Assembly (NCBI GenBank): GCA_002436105.1
Contig: DIXU01000017.1
Span: 47,346 to 111,345 of the forward strand
Reading direction: 5' to 3'
Source of the DNA: Candidatus Aminicenantes bacterium UBA6072
GTDB taxonomy: Bacteria > Acidobacteriota > Aminicenantia > UBA2199
Length of the DNA stretch: 64,000 nt
The position numbers and the translations under genes are program-made. The notes under the pieces are model-generated. The model made no database searches, was not told the DNA's origin, and saw only the letters and a program-made list of their open reading frames with translations. Of the stretch, positions 1-8,360 are shown piece after piece. Position 1 is the stretch's first letter. Every line of letters starts with the position of its first letter.

Positions 1-412
1 GATAATCGCTGAAAACGATCGCCGGGCCGGTGGTTTTCGCCGCCAGGGAGTGGTCGGCGCGGTGCAGGTAAAAAATTGTCTCCAGCCTGGCGGCGATGTA
101 GGCGTTGCCGCCGACATGGTCGAAATGGCCGTGGGTGTTCAGGACGGCCAGCACGCGGAGCCCCTGCTTCTGGACGAAGTCCAGCAGCCCCGGGGCGGGG
201 GCGCCGGGATCGATGACCAGCGCCTGCCTTGTGCCGGGGTCCCAGGCCAGGTAGCAGTTCATCTCCCAGCCGCCGTCCAGGGGCAGGGCAAAGGCCTTGA
301 CTTGCGGGCCGGCCGCCGCTTCCTCGAAGAACCCGAGAGCGGGGTCGGTTTGGGCCGCGAGGCCCGCTTCCAGGAAGCCCAGGAGCGGAACGATCCACAA
401 TAACCGCATCAT
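1..412 (-). CDS. Metallo-beta-lactamase-fold hydrolase (partial, runs off the window)
   Basis: The minus-strand frame starting at 412 (or 409; two ATGs in tandem) opens with a hydrophobic signal-like segment (residues 1-20, ending in LAAQ). A metallo-beta-lactamase core follows. The metal-binding motif HGHFDHVGG is clear about 95 residues in, and the preceding VIDPGAP strand is typical of the fold. The C-terminal part, with the remaining metal ligands, lies outside the window. In this family two divalent metals activate water to hydrolyse thioesters, lactones or other esters; substrate cannot be told. A promoter-like box at 419-447 puts the start of transcription on the ATG at 412, which favours that start. 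The protein is probably exported. Confidence 0.85.
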   Translation of the reverse strand, partial: MMRLLWIVPLLGFLEAGLAAQTDPALGFFEEAAAGPQVKAFALPLDGGWEMNCYLAWDPGTRQALVIDPGAPAPGLLDFVQKQGLRVLAVLNTHGHFDHVGGNAYIAARLETIFYLHRADHSLAAKTTGPAIVFSDY

Positions 413-418
413 GGCAGG

Positions 419-447
419 TATGTACCACGGCGGCGCCCGGTTGTCAA
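419..447 (-). promoter_or_regulatory. Promoter of the MBL-fold gene, leaderless layout
   Basis: On the minus strand TTGACA (442-447) is followed after 17 bases by TACATA (419-424). The expected start, seven bases past the -10 box, is 412, the A of the ATG. The -35 is perfect but the -10 is weak (3 of 6 matches). Confidence 0.5.
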
Positions 448-615
448 AAAATGGAATCGACCGGGCACTTGAAAAACGACCCATGAATCGTGAGGCGATA
501 TTTTGGCCGAGCTGTTGTCCGTTTCTGTGCACTTCCGCTTTTGACCTTTCACCATGCTGGCTGCCGTCCACCGCCGGCCATGCGCTGCAAGCCAGGCTCG
601 AATCTTCCCGGTCCG

Positions 616-644
616 TTGCATTTTCATCCCCGTCCTCCTACAAT
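616..644 (+). promoter_or_regulatory. Promoter of the small membrane-protein gene, leaderless layout
   Basis: TTGCAT (616-621), 17 bases, TACAAT (639-644). The predicted transcription start is 651, which is the A of the ATG, so there is no room for a ribosome binding site. Confidence 0.65.
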
Positions 645-650
645 ACAGCC

Positions 651-866
651 ATGGACGAAAACAACAAGAACTTCTTCTGGGGCGTGCTCCTCGGCGCCGT
701 GGCGGCGGCTTTGGCCGGAGCCGTGGCATTGTCCAGATCGTTCCGCGGGTCCAAGGACGGCGCGAAGACATTCGCGCCTGCCGCAGGGAGAAAAGGCGGG
801 CCGGCTCCGCGCCGTTCCAGGTCGTCAACGGGCCCGGCGAAAAAAAACGTCCGCCGCAAGGCCTAG
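651..866 (+). CDS. Small single-pass membrane protein, function unknown
   Basis: This 71-residue product has one hydrophobic helix at about residues 9-28 (FFWGVLLGAVAAALAGAVAL) and a very basic, Ser/Arg/Lys-rich tail ending in KKNVRRKA. The layout is like YtxH-type small membrane proteins, but I see no diagnostic motif. A longer in-frame ORF reaches back to 297, but the promoter at 616-644 and the composition change support the ATG at 651. The gene is divergent from the MBL-fold gene and would be translated from a leaderless message. It may bind nucleic acid or acidic partners through its tail; this is speculation. Confidence 0.6.
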   Translation: MDENNKNFFWGVLLGAVAAALAGAVALSRSFRGSKDGAKTFAPAAGRKGGPAPRRSRSSTGPAKKNVRRKA

Positions 867-927
867 CCGGAAAGCACCGCAACGGCCGGGCGGCGGGATA
901 ATTTCATTCAAAAAACTCTGACCGTCA

Positions 928-957
928 TTAACCCTTTGGCCGCCGGGGCCGTATTAT
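928..957 (+). promoter_or_regulatory. Possible promoter of the first tricorn-like gene
   Basis: TTAACC (928-933), 18 bases, TATTAT (952-957). Both boxes match only partly, so this is tentative. The gene behind it has a normal GGAG ribosome binding site at about 991. Confidence 0.3.
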
Positions 958-1000
958 GGACAATGGCTCCGAAAACCACATCACTTCTTGGAGGACACCC

Positions 1001-4000
1001 ATGAGACCATCCATCAACAAGGCCCTGAGATCATTCTGCGCTGCGTTCCTTTTCGCCTGGATCCTGGGGGCGCTGCCGCTCCCGGCGCAGGACCAGCCCC
1101 TGTGGCTGCGTTACCCGGCGATCTCCCCCGACGGTTCCAGCATTCTCTTCTGCTACCAGGGCGACATCTACAAGGTGCCCGCCGCCGGCGGCCAGGCCGT
1201 GCCCCTGACCATCGGCGAATCCCACGAGTTCGCCCCGGTCTGGAGCCACGACGGCCGAACCATCGCCTTCGCCTCCGACCGCCACGGCAGCTTCGACGTC
1301 TTCGTCGTTTCCGCCGCCGGCGGCGAAGCCCGGCGCCTGACCTTTCATTCGCGCAACGATATCCCCAGCGGCTTCAGCGCCGACGACCGGAGCGTCCTTT
1401 TCAACCAGGTGCGCAAGGACCTGGCCAGCGACGCCCAGTTCCCGACCCCGGCCCTGCCGGAGCTCTACAGCGTCCCGGTGCAGGGCGGCGAGATCGCGCT
1501 GGTCCTGACCCACGCGGCGATCGCGGCCAAGGTCAGCCCGGACGGCAACAGGATCATCTACCACGACCAGAAGGGCTACGAAAGCGACTGGCGCAAGCAT
1601 CACACATCCGCCGTGACCCGCGACATCTGGGTCCATGACCTGAAGGCCAACAAGTATACCCGACTCACCTCGTTCAATGGCGAGGACCGCAATCCCGTGT
1701 TCGCCGCCAACGGCGACGATTTCTACTACCTGAGCGAGCAGAGCGGATCGTTCAACATCCGCAGGAGCTCGCTGAGCAAGCCGGCGGAATCCCTCGCCCT
1801 GACCCACTTCACGAAAAATCCCGTCCGCTTCCTGAGCCGCGCCGATACCGGCCGCCTCTGCTTCGGGTATGACGGCGAGATCTACACCCTCGATGCCGGG
1901 GCCATGCCGCACCGGGTCGACGTGCGCATCGCGCAGGACGGCCGGCAGGTCCTGGCCAAGCCCGTTCCGGTCGCCGGCGGCATCACGCAGATGCGCCTTT
2001 CGCCCAACGGCAAGGAGATCGCCTACGTCTTCCGCGGCGAGATCTTCGTCGGCAGCGTCGAGGGCGGCGTCGGCAAGCGCATCACCCATACTCCCGGGCA
2101 GGAGCGCAGCGTGAGCTTCAGCCCCGACGGCCGCAGCCTGGTCTACGCGGCCGAGCGCGACAACAACTGGAACGTTTACACCACCTCGATCGCGCGCAAG
2201 GAAGAGCCGTACTTTTACGCCGCCACCCTCCTCAAGGAGGAGCCGCTGGTGGCGACCGCGGCCGAGGAGTTCCAGCCCGAGTTCTCGCCCGATGGCAAGG
2301 AGGTGGCCTACATCGAGGACCGGGTCGTGCTCAGGGTGATCAACCTGGCCTCGCGGCAGACGCGGACGATCCTGCCCGCCGAGCACAACTATTCCTATGC
2401 CGACGGCGACCAGGACTATGCCTGGAGCCCCGACGGCAAGTGGTTCCTGGTGCAGTTCGGCTACGTCCGCCTGTTCACCGCCCAGGTCGGGCTGGTCGCC
2501 AGCGACGGCAAGGGACAGGTCGTCAACCTGACCCGGAGCGGCTTTGACAGCATCGGCGCCCGCTGGGGCATGGACGGCGCCATGATGTTCTACGGCTCCA
2601 CGCGCGACGGCGCGGCCAATGTTTCCGGCTCGCCGGTGACCTACGACATCTACGGCATGTTCTTTACCCGCGAGGCCCATGACCGCTTCCTGCTCTCCAA
2701 GCCCGATTTCGCCCTGCTGAAGGAACAGGAGGACAAGGTCGCGAAGGACAAGGAGAAAGCCGGGGACAAAAAGGCGGCGACCGCCCGGGACGAGCCGAAG
2801 AAGGACATCGTCATCGAGCTGGCGGGCCTGGACCAGCGCAAGGTCCGGTTCACCGTCCGTTCCGCCGATATCGCCGGCGCCGCGCTCAGCCGGGACGGAG
2901 AGAAGCTCTTCTACCTGGCCCGGTTCGAGAAGGGCTACGACCTGTGGCAGGCCGAGCTGCGTGCGAAAGAGACTAAGCTTTTGACCAAGCTCAACGCCGA
3001 GCGGGCGGCCATGGAACTTAGCGCCGACGGCAAGGCCCTGTTCGTGCTGGCCGAAGGCAGGGTCAGCAAGATCGACCCCGAGAGCGGCAAGGCCGAGCCC
3101 GTCGCCATCGGCAATGAAATGTTCCTCGATGCCGGCGCCGAAAAGGCCTACATGTTCGATCACATGTGGCGGCAGATCCGGCAGAAGTTCCTGGTCGCCG
3201 ACCTCTACGGCGCCGACTGGGATTTCTACCATGCGACCTATCGCAAGTTCCTCCCCTTCATCAACAACAACTACGACTATGCCGAGATGGTCAGCGAGAT
3301 GCTCGGAGAGCTGAACGCCTCACACACCGGATGCTACTACTCCCCGCCGCGCGCGCCCGAGGCCGATGCCACCGCCTCCCTGGGATTTTTCCGCGACTAC
3401 GTCCACGCGAGCCCGGGCATCCGCATCGCGGAGATCCTGCCCGGCGGCCCGCTCGACAAGGCCGCCCTGCGCATCCGCGCCGGCCACGTGATCGAGAAGA
3501 TCGACGGCGCGGCCCTGGACGGCAGCTTTGACCACGACCGGCTGTTGAACCGCAAGGCCGGCCAGCTCACCCTGCTCTCGGTGTTCGATCCGGCCGCGAA
3601 GCAGCGCTGGGAAGAGACGGTCAAGCCCATTGCCCTGAACGAGGAGGCGCCGCTGGTGTACCGCCGCTGGGTGCGCGCCCGCCGCGCCGAAGTCGAGCGT
3701 CTCTCCGGCGGCCGCATCGGCTACGTCCACGTGCGCGGCATGAACGACGCCAGCATGCGCACTGTGATCGAGGAGGTGCTCGGCCTGAGCATCGACAAGG
3801 AAGCACTGATCGTCGACACGCGCTTCAACGGCGGCGGCAACCTCCATGACCAGCTGGCCGACTTCCTCGCCGGCAGGAAGGTCTTCGACATCGTCCCCCG
3901 CGGCCAGCTCGTCGGCTACGAACCCTACGACAAGTGGATCAAGCCCTCCATCGTCGTGATGGGAGAGGGCAATTACTCCGACGCCCACCTGTTCCCGGTG

Positions 4001-4264
4001 GAATACAAGATCCGCGGCATCGGCAAGACGCTGGGAATGCCCGTGCCCGGCACGGGGACGTTCGTCTGGTGGGAACAGCAGATCGACCCGACCCTGCGCT
4101 TCGGCATCCCCCAGGGCGGCTGGCGCACCCCGGAGGGTATACTCTGCGAGAACAACCAGCTCGAGCCCGATATCCCGGTCAGGAACGATCCCGACGTCCT
4201 GGCGCTCGGGCGCGACCAACAGATCGAGGCGGCAGTAGCAGAGCTGTTGAAAGAAAAGAAGTGA
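1001..4264 (+). CDS. Tricorn-like protease (beta-propeller, PDZ, S41 core), exported
   Basis: The 1087-residue product starts at 1001, where GGAG lies eight bases upstream and a signal peptide follows (residues 1-29, ending LPLPAQ); an upstream ATG at 956 would put 15 polar residues before it. Repeated PDG/SPDG blades (about 30-680) form the WD40-like propellers. Then come the C1 domain, a PDZ-like domain (about 800-890) and the S41 protease core. Tricorn protease of Thermoplasma uses S745, H746, S965, D966 and E1023. Here S774-H775 (NASHTG), S993-D994 (NYSDAH) and E1050 (CENN) fall at almost the same spacing, so the enzyme should be active. It likely degrades oligopeptides in the periplasm. 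An element of heptad repeats begins seven bases after the stop. Confidence 0.92.
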   Translation: MRPSINKALRSFCAAFLFAWILGALPLPAQDQPLWLRYPAISPDGSSILFCYQGDIYKVPAAGGQAVPLTIGESHEFAPVWSHDGRTIAFASDRHGSFDVFVVSAAGGEARRLTFHSRNDIPSGFSADDRSVLFNQVRKDLASDAQFPTPALPELYSVPVQGGEIALVLTHAAIAAKVSPDGNRIIYHDQKGYESDWRKHHTSAVTRDIWVHDLKANKYTRLTSFNGEDRNPVFAANGDDFYYLSEQSGSFNIRRSSLSKPAESLALTHFTKNPVRFLSRADTGRLCFGYDGEIYTLDAGAMPHRVDVRIAQDGRQVLAKPVPVAGGITQMRLSPNGKEIAYVFRGEIFVGSVEGGVGKRITHTPGQERSVSFSPDGRSLVYAAERDNNWNVYTTSIARKEEPYFYAATLLKEEPLVATAAEEFQPEFSPDGKEVAYIEDRVVLRVINLASRQTRTILPAEHNYSYADGDQDYAWSPDGKWFLVQFGYVRLFTAQVGLVASDGKGQVVNLTRSGFDSIGARWGMDGAMMFYGSTRDGAANVSGSPVTYDIYGMFFTREAHDRFLLSKPDFALLKEQEDKVAKDKEKAGDKKAATARDEPKKDIVIELAGLDQRKVRFTVRSADIAGAALSRDGEKLFYLARFEKGYDLWQAELRAKETKLLTKLNAERAAMELSADGKALFVLAEGRVSKIDPESGKAEPVAIGNEMFLDAGAEKAYMFDHMWRQIRQKFLVADLYGADWDFYHATYRKFLPFINNNYDYAEMVSEMLGELNASHTGCYYSPPRAPEADATASLGFFRDYVHASPGIRIAEILPGGPLDKAALRIRAGHVIEKIDGAALDGSFDHDRLLNRKAGQLTLLSVFDPAAKQRWEETVKPIALNEEAPLVYRRWVRARRAEVERLSGGRIGYVHVRGMNDASMRTVIEEVLGLSIDKEALIVDTRFNGGGNLHDQLADFLAGRKVFDIVPRGQLVGYEPYDKWIKPSIVVMGEGNYSDAHLFPVEYKIRGIGKTLGMPVPGTGTFVWWEQQIDPTLRFGIPQGGWRTPEGILCENNQLEPDIPVRNDPDVLALGRDQQIEAAVAELLKEKK

Positions 4265-4270
4265 AGACCT

Positions 4271-4359
4271 AAGTGACGAGTGACAAGTGACGAGGAACAG
4301 CCTGGTTCGAGTTCTTGCGGCTTTCTTCCCTTGTCCCTTGTTGCTTGGCACTTGTCACC
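4271..4359. repeat. Heptad inverted-repeat element A (AAGTGAC family)
   Basis: The left arm (4271-4295) reads as seven-base units AAGTGAC, GAGTGAC, AAGTGAC, GAGG. The right arm (4330-4357) reads CTTGTCC, CTTGTTG, CTTGGCA, CTTGTCA, the same period on the complementary strand. About 35 bases separate the arms, so RNA or DNA could fold into a long imperfect hairpin. It lies between two plus-strand genes. The same word family makes element E at 33836-33938. Confidence 0.85.
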
Positions 4360-4385
4360 AGGATTAGTCCCGATCAGGCGCTGGG

Positions 4386-4414
4386 TTGCCAATCGTTCTG
4401 CCGCCGGCTAGAAT
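4386..4414 (+). promoter_or_regulatory. Promoter of the HExxH gene, leaderless layout
   Basis: TTGCCA (4386-4391), 17 bases, TAGAAT (4409-4414). The predicted start (about 4421) coincides with the ATG at 4420, and there is no Shine-Dalgarno sequence. Confidence 0.65.
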
Positions 4415-4419
4415 GAGCC

Positions 4420-5220
4420 ATGGAAAGAAAGCCCCTGGACGGCGGCATGCTATTCTTTGATGCCCGGGACAATGAGGCGGCCGAATGGATGGGCGCCGCC
4501 GCCGAGGAGTCGCAGCGCCTGGCCCGCGAACTCTGGGGACTGGCGCCGCGGGGCGAGTTCCAGGTACACGCCATGACCTCGTGGGCCGGATTTCTCTTCG
4601 CCGCCGCTCCCGGGGCTTGGCGCCCTTGGCTGCTCCTCACCCTGCCCCTGTGGGTCTCCCGGGTCACAAAGACCTGGAGAATGGCCGGAGGCTGGACGCA
4701 GCGCTTCGGCAGCAGGGTGGCGGTGGGTGTCAAGCCGCCGCGCCTGCTTCTGGCCGCCGACCGCTCCCTGGGCAAGCGGCTTTTCCTGTCCGAGCCCGAC
4801 GTGCAGGGCAAGGTGCGGCAGATCACCTGGCACGAGACGGTCCATGCCTGCTCGCTCCATCACAAGCTCCCTGCCTGGCTGAATGAGGGGCTGGCCATGT
4901 TTGCCGTCGACCGGCTCGCAGGCATGCCGACCGTCCGTCCCGAGACCCTGTCCTGGATGACAACGGCCAATGCCTCCGGCGGGCGCCGCTATCCCGCCCA
5001 CTCCCATGACCGGGCCGGGACCTTTCTGCGTCTCTATGCCCAGGGATATTGGCGGGTACGTTTCCTGGAAGAGACGCGCCCGGGGCTGCTAAAGGAGCTC
5101 CTGTCGGCGAAATACGATTCAGACGAGTGGCTGCGGTCATTCGCCAAGGCCTGCGGGCTTGGTGATGGCGCCGGCTGGGCGGAAGTGGACCTGTCTGTGG
5201 CCAGGCACTTCGAGCAATAG
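4420..5220 (+). CDS. Putative gluzincin-type metallopeptidase (HETVH...NEG)
   Basis: The 266-residue product carries HETVH at residues 138-142 and LNEGLA with a glutamate at residue 156, the spacing of zinc ligands in gluzincin or peptidase-MA-like enzymes. A hydrophobic stretch at about 56-80 (including WLLLTLPLW) may be a membrane segment or a buried helix. No classical signal peptide is visible. The ATG at 4420 is fixed by a promoter whose start of transcription falls on it. The gene stands alone, between heptad element A and convergent element B. The family contains true proteases and non-proteolytic relatives, so substrate is unknown. Confidence 0.7.
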   Translation: MERKPLDGGMLFFDARDNEAAEWMGAAAEESQRLARELWGLAPRGEFQVHAMTSWAGFLFAAAPGAWRPWLLLTLPLWVSRVTKTWRMAGGWTQRFGSRVAVGVKPPRLLLAADRSLGKRLFLSEPDVQGKVRQITWHETVHACSLHHKLPAWLNEGLAMFAVDRLAGMPTVRPETLSWMTTANASGGRRYPAHSHDRAGTFLRLYAQGYWRVRFLEETRPGLLKELLSAKYDSDEWLRSFAKACGLGDGAGWAEVDLSVARHFEQ

Positions 5221-5561
5221 CACCCGGTGTGCGTCGCGCGGCTTAAGGCATTAGGTGGAATTCCTTTCTTCCCTTAAACCGTAAGCCTTCTACCTTAAAC
5301 CGATTCCTTTCATTTCCTACTGACACTGTCACTAACATTTCCCCGGGCAGGGACTTTGACCCAAACAAAAAAGTTGAAGAGTTAAAGAGTTCAAGAGTTG
5401 AAGGGTTCAGGCAGGGCCCAATCAAGGGCTGCTAACCCATCAACCCTTCTACTCTTCTACCCATCAACAATCGCTTGTTCTTTGCTTTGAAAACCGTCGA
5501 CCGTCAACCGATTTCTAGTACAGCCAATGACGCTGATACCGTTACTGGCACTTACTGCACG
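5221..5561. repeat. Convergent gap filled with mosaic repeat element B (periods 7, 6 and 8)
   Basis: This gap between two converging genes holds no gene but several repeat blocks. 5272-5302 has heptads CCTTAAA, CCGTAAG, CCTTCTA, CCTTAAA. 5316-5339 has hexads CCTACT, GACACT, GTCACT, AACATT. 5372-5411 has octads AGTTGAAG, AGTTAAAG, AGTTCAAG, AGTTGAAG, GGTTCAGG. 5437-5468 has octads CCATCAAC, CCTTCTAC, TCTTCTAC, CCATCAAC, roughly complementary to the previous block. 5492-5510 has heptads AACCGTC, GACCGTC, AACCG. The hexad and heptad words recur in element C. Confidence 0.85.
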
Positions 5562-6644
5562 CTATGGCAACTGCAATTCCTGCCGCAACAGCCTATGCAG
5601 CCGCCGGCGCACGACGTTGAAATCCTCCTTCTTCACCCTCGGGTGGACGCGGTTGCTGAGGATGATCCACTGGCGCTCGCCCTCCGCCTCCAGCCACAGC
5701 GACGTGCCGGTGAAGCCGTTGTGCCCCACGGCAGCGGGCGGAAGGGCCCGGCCCGCCGAAGTGCGCGGGGTGGAGTTCAGCTGGAAACCCAGGCTGCGGC
5801 CGGCGCCCAGGCCGGGAGTCAGGTCGCGCCAGAAGAGGGCGACGGTCTCCGCCTTGAGCAGGGTGGCGGCGGCGGGGAAGAATTCCCTCCCCAGCCGGAA
5901 GAGGTCGCGGGCGCTGGCAAAGAGTCCGGAGTTGCCCGCGCTGCCGCCGGCGTAGAAGGAATTGGCGTCGTGGGTCTCGCCGCGGATCAGTCCGCAGCGC
6001 CAGCGGAAGCGGGCCGCAGCCGCGCCATGACCGATGCGGCACAGCCCCTTCTCGTAGCGGTTGCCGACCTCGGTGGGCGCGCAGCGCGCCTGCAGCCCGG
6101 GCGGCGATCCCAGGAAGGCTGCCCGCAATCGCAACGGCTCGAAGATCACCCGCGAGGCCAGCTCCGGGAAACGGGCGCCGGATACCTTTTCCAACAGGTG
6201 CTTCAACAGGATGTAGCCGACGTCGGAATAGGCCACCCGCGTCCCCGGGGCGGCGGCGTCGCAGAGCGGCGCCGCCTGGGCCGGGTCGTCGAGGGGGCGG
6301 TAGAGGTAGAAAGGATGCCAGGGCCGCAGCCCGGCACTGTGGGTCAGAAGCTGCCCCAGGGTGACCGGCAGCTCCCGCAGCTCCGGCAGGAAGCGGCGCG
6401 CCTCGTCCTCCAGCCGCCATTGCCCCCTTTCCAGGAAATGGGCGGCCAGGAATGCGGTGACCAGGGGCTTGGTCAGCGAGGCCAGGTCGTAGAGGGTATC
6501 GCAATCCAGCGGCTCGGGGTCGGGCCAGGAGGCGCGCCTGCCGAAGCAGCGCTCGTACAGGACGCGCTCGCCGGCGGCGGCCAGGATGGACACGCCCGGA
6601 AAGGTCCTTCTCTCGATCTGGCTCCGGATGAAAGGCTCAAGCAT
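5562..6644 (-). CDS. Beta-lactamase-family serine hydrolase (class C / esterase type)
   Basis: The 360-residue product has the three marks of the penicillin-binding-protein-like fold. These are the nucleophile motif SLTK at residues 56-59, a YSD tyrosine motif near residue 140 and HNGFTG in place of the KTG box near residue 315. Such proteins act as esterases, D-amino-acid peptidases or lactamases; which applies here cannot be decided. No signal peptide is evident, so it may be cytoplasmic. It is the last gene of the envelope operon and its start overlaps the previous stop by 8 bases, suggesting coupled translation. The 3' end runs up to repeat element B. Confidence 0.85.
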   Translation of the reverse strand: MLEPFIRSQIERRTFPGVSILAAAGERVLYERCFGRRASWPDPEPLDCDTLYDLASLTKPLVTAFLAAHFLERGQWRLEDEARRFLPELRELPVTLGQLLTHSAGLRPWHPFYLYRPLDDPAQAAPLCDAAAPGTRVAYSDVGYILLKHLLEKVSGARFPELASRVIFEPLRLRAAFLGSPPGLQARCAPTEVGNRYEKGLCRIGHGAAAARFRWRCGLIRGETHDANSFYAGGSAGNSGLFASARDLFRLGREFFPAAATLLKAETVALFWRDLTPGLGAGRSLGFQLNSTPRTSAGRALPPAAVGHNGFTGTSLWLEAEGERQWIILSNRVHPRVKKEDFNVVRRRLHRLLRQELQLP

Positions 6645-7554
6645 CCGCGTGGGCCTGCAGCGCGGCGGAGATGTCCAGGGCCAGCTCGAGCGCCGCCCGG
6701 CCGTCGCGGCCGCTGACGACGAAATCGCCCTCGCCGGCGACGGTGCGCCGGAAATTCTGCCACAGGCTGGCCAGAGGCTCGATGTCCTCGATGCGCGGGT
6801 ATTCCTCGACGATCCGCCCCTCGCGCAGCTGGAACATCTTCACGCTGCGCTCCTTGTAATCCACGGAGAGATACAGGTTTTTCTGGAACAGGCGCAGCTT
6901 GCGCGTCTTTTCCTGGGAAACGCGGCTGGCGGTCACGTTGGCCACCAGGCCGGAATGGAACTCCAGGCGCACGTTGGCGATGTCGATCCGGCGCGAGATG
7001 ATCGGCACGCCGCTGGCGCGGATCTCCCGCACTCCGGAGCGGTCCCACTGCAGGATGATGTCCAGGTCGTGGATCATCAGGTCCATGATGACGTCAATAT
7101 CCAGCGAGCGCGGCGAAAAGGAGCCCAGGCGCTGCACCTCGATGAACAGGGGGCTGGCGACCAGCCGCCCGGCATACTCCACCGCCGGGTTGAAGCGCTC
7201 CAGGTGGCCCACGGCCAGCACCAGCCGGTTCGCCGCGGCCAGGGCGATCAGCTCATCGGCTTCGGCCAGCGTGCGGCTGATCGGCTTCTCGACCATGACG
7301 TGCTTGCCGTTCTCCAGGAAGAGGCGGCAAAGGGCGAAATGCTCCAGGGTCGGCGCCGCCACGATGACGGCATCCACAAGCGGCAGGGCCTGGCAGGGTT
7401 CCTGCAACAGGGGAATGCCGTAGGACATGGCGTTCTTCTCCAGGTTCGCCGCCAGGACGTCGACGGCGCAGGTCAGCTGCAATCCGGGAGATTTCGCCAG
7501 CACGCGCAAGTGATTGGCGCCCATGGCGCCGGTCCCGATTACGCCGATTCTCAT
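6637..7554 (-). CDS. Gfo/Idh/MocA-family oxidoreductase in the lipid A operon
   Basis: The 305-residue product begins with a Rossmann dinucleotide-binding motif (GTGAMG, residues 7-12). It carries the family signature EKPISRT near residue 93, followed by the C-terminal alpha/beta substrate domain. These enzymes oxidise or reduce a sugar hydroxyl with NAD(P). Sitting directly after lpxI and lpxA, it could be a GnnA-type UDP-GlcNAc 3-dehydrogenase, which makes the precursor of amide-linked lipid A; the partner aminotransferase GnnB is not in the window. The start at 7554 overlaps the lpxI stop by four bases. A longer in-frame ORF reaches upstream to 8217 but only as a shadow of lpxI. Confidence 0.85.
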   Translation of the reverse strand: MRIGVIGTGAMGANHLRVLAKSPGLQLTCAVDVLAANLEKNAMSYGIPLLQEPCQALPLVDAVIVAAPTLEHFALCRLFLENGKHVMVEKPISRTLAEADELIALAAANRLVLAVGHLERFNPAVEYAGRLVASPLFIEVQRLGSFSPRSLDIDVIMDLMIHDLDIILQWDRSGVREIRASGVPIISRRIDIANVRLEFHSGLVANVTASRVSQEKTRKLRLFQKNLYLSVDYKERSVKMFQLREGRIVEEYPRIEDIEPLASLWQNFRRTVAGEGDFVVSGRDGRAALELALDISAALQAHADA

Positions 7555-8360
7555 GTTCTCCCCATCAGGATGATCTTGTTTCGCCGCGCCCGCTCGGCCA
7601 GCGAGGCGGGATCGAGCAGAAGCGTCCTGCCTGCTTCCAGCACGAACGCCGCCGCTCGGGCCGCTGCCAGCACGTCCAGGGTGCGCGGGCCCGCCACCGG
7701 CAGGTCGAAGCGCATGTCCTGGCCCGGTCGGCTGACCTTGGCCACGACCAGCCCGGGGCCGGCGATGGCCGCGGCCCGCTCGATGGCGCGGTCGGTTCCC
7801 TCCATGGCCTCCACGGCCACGACGGCCCTGTCCTTGACGCACACCGTCTGGCCGATATCCAGGCTGGCGAGGCCCCAGGCCTTCTGCCAGGCGAAATCGA
7901 TGTCGCCGCGCAGGGCCCTGGTCAGCCGCAGGCGCGGGGTGTAGTTCCTGGCCGCCACCAGGTGCTCCTTGAGAAAGAAGGAAGAGTCGATGATCTCGAT
8001 GCCTTCGCCGGCCAGGAAGTCGGCCAGCGCGGCCAGCAGCGACGTGGTGGTGCGGTCGCGGACGCCGGCCAGAAAACGCAGGAACTTGGCGTCGGCCGCC
8101 ATGGCCGAGAAGACCGACGCGTGAGGGACGCGGCCGATCATCAGCGCCCGCTTCACGCCGCGGCTCCTGAAAAAGCGGATGAGCCCACCCAGGCGGCCGA
8201 GAGGGAACTCGGCCCATTCGTCGGCTTCAGCGGCCAGGTCGGGGGCGGCGGCGCCGCGGACGGAGGCGACCACGGTATGCCAGCCCAGGCGCCGCGCCGC
8301 CCGGCAGGTCAGCAGCGGCAGGGGCGGCTCGCCGGCGATGATGCCGATCGTCTCAGCCAT
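7551..8360 (-). CDS. lpxI: UDP-2,3-diacylglucosamine pyrophosphatase LpxI
   Basis: The 269-residue product is the LpxI (DUF1009) form of the fourth lipid A enzyme, which cleaves UDP-2,3-diacylglucosamine to lipid X and UMP in bacteria that lack LpxH. Recognisable features are the opening IGIIAGEPPLPLL, the segment DSSFFLKEHL, and the C-terminal catalytic region with MEGTDRAIERAA and VAKVSRPGQDMRFDLP. Length matches the family. It overlaps lpxA by 8 bases upstream and the oxidoreductase by 4 bases downstream. Confidence 0.94.
   Translation of the reverse strand: MAETIGIIAGEPPLPLLTCRAARRLGWHTVVASVRGAAAPDLAAEADEWAEFPLGRLGGLIRFFRSRGVKRALMIGRVPHASVFSAMAADAKFLRFLAGVRDRTTTSLLAALADFLAGEGIEIIDSSFFLKEHLVAARNYTPRLRLTRALRGDIDFAWQKAWGLASLDIGQTVCVKDRAVVAVEAMEGTDRAIERAAAIAGPGLVVAKVSRPGQDMRFDLPVAGPRTLDVLAAARAAAFVLEAGRTLLLDPASLAERARRNKIILMGRT

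Noticed and set aside
1031..3232. Very long antisense ORF inside the first tricorn-like gene (and similar ones inside bamA, PFOR, dnaE and the RND gene)
   Set aside because: These are frame shadows due to high GC with third-position bias; they have repetitive Ala/Gly/Val/Asp composition and no domains.
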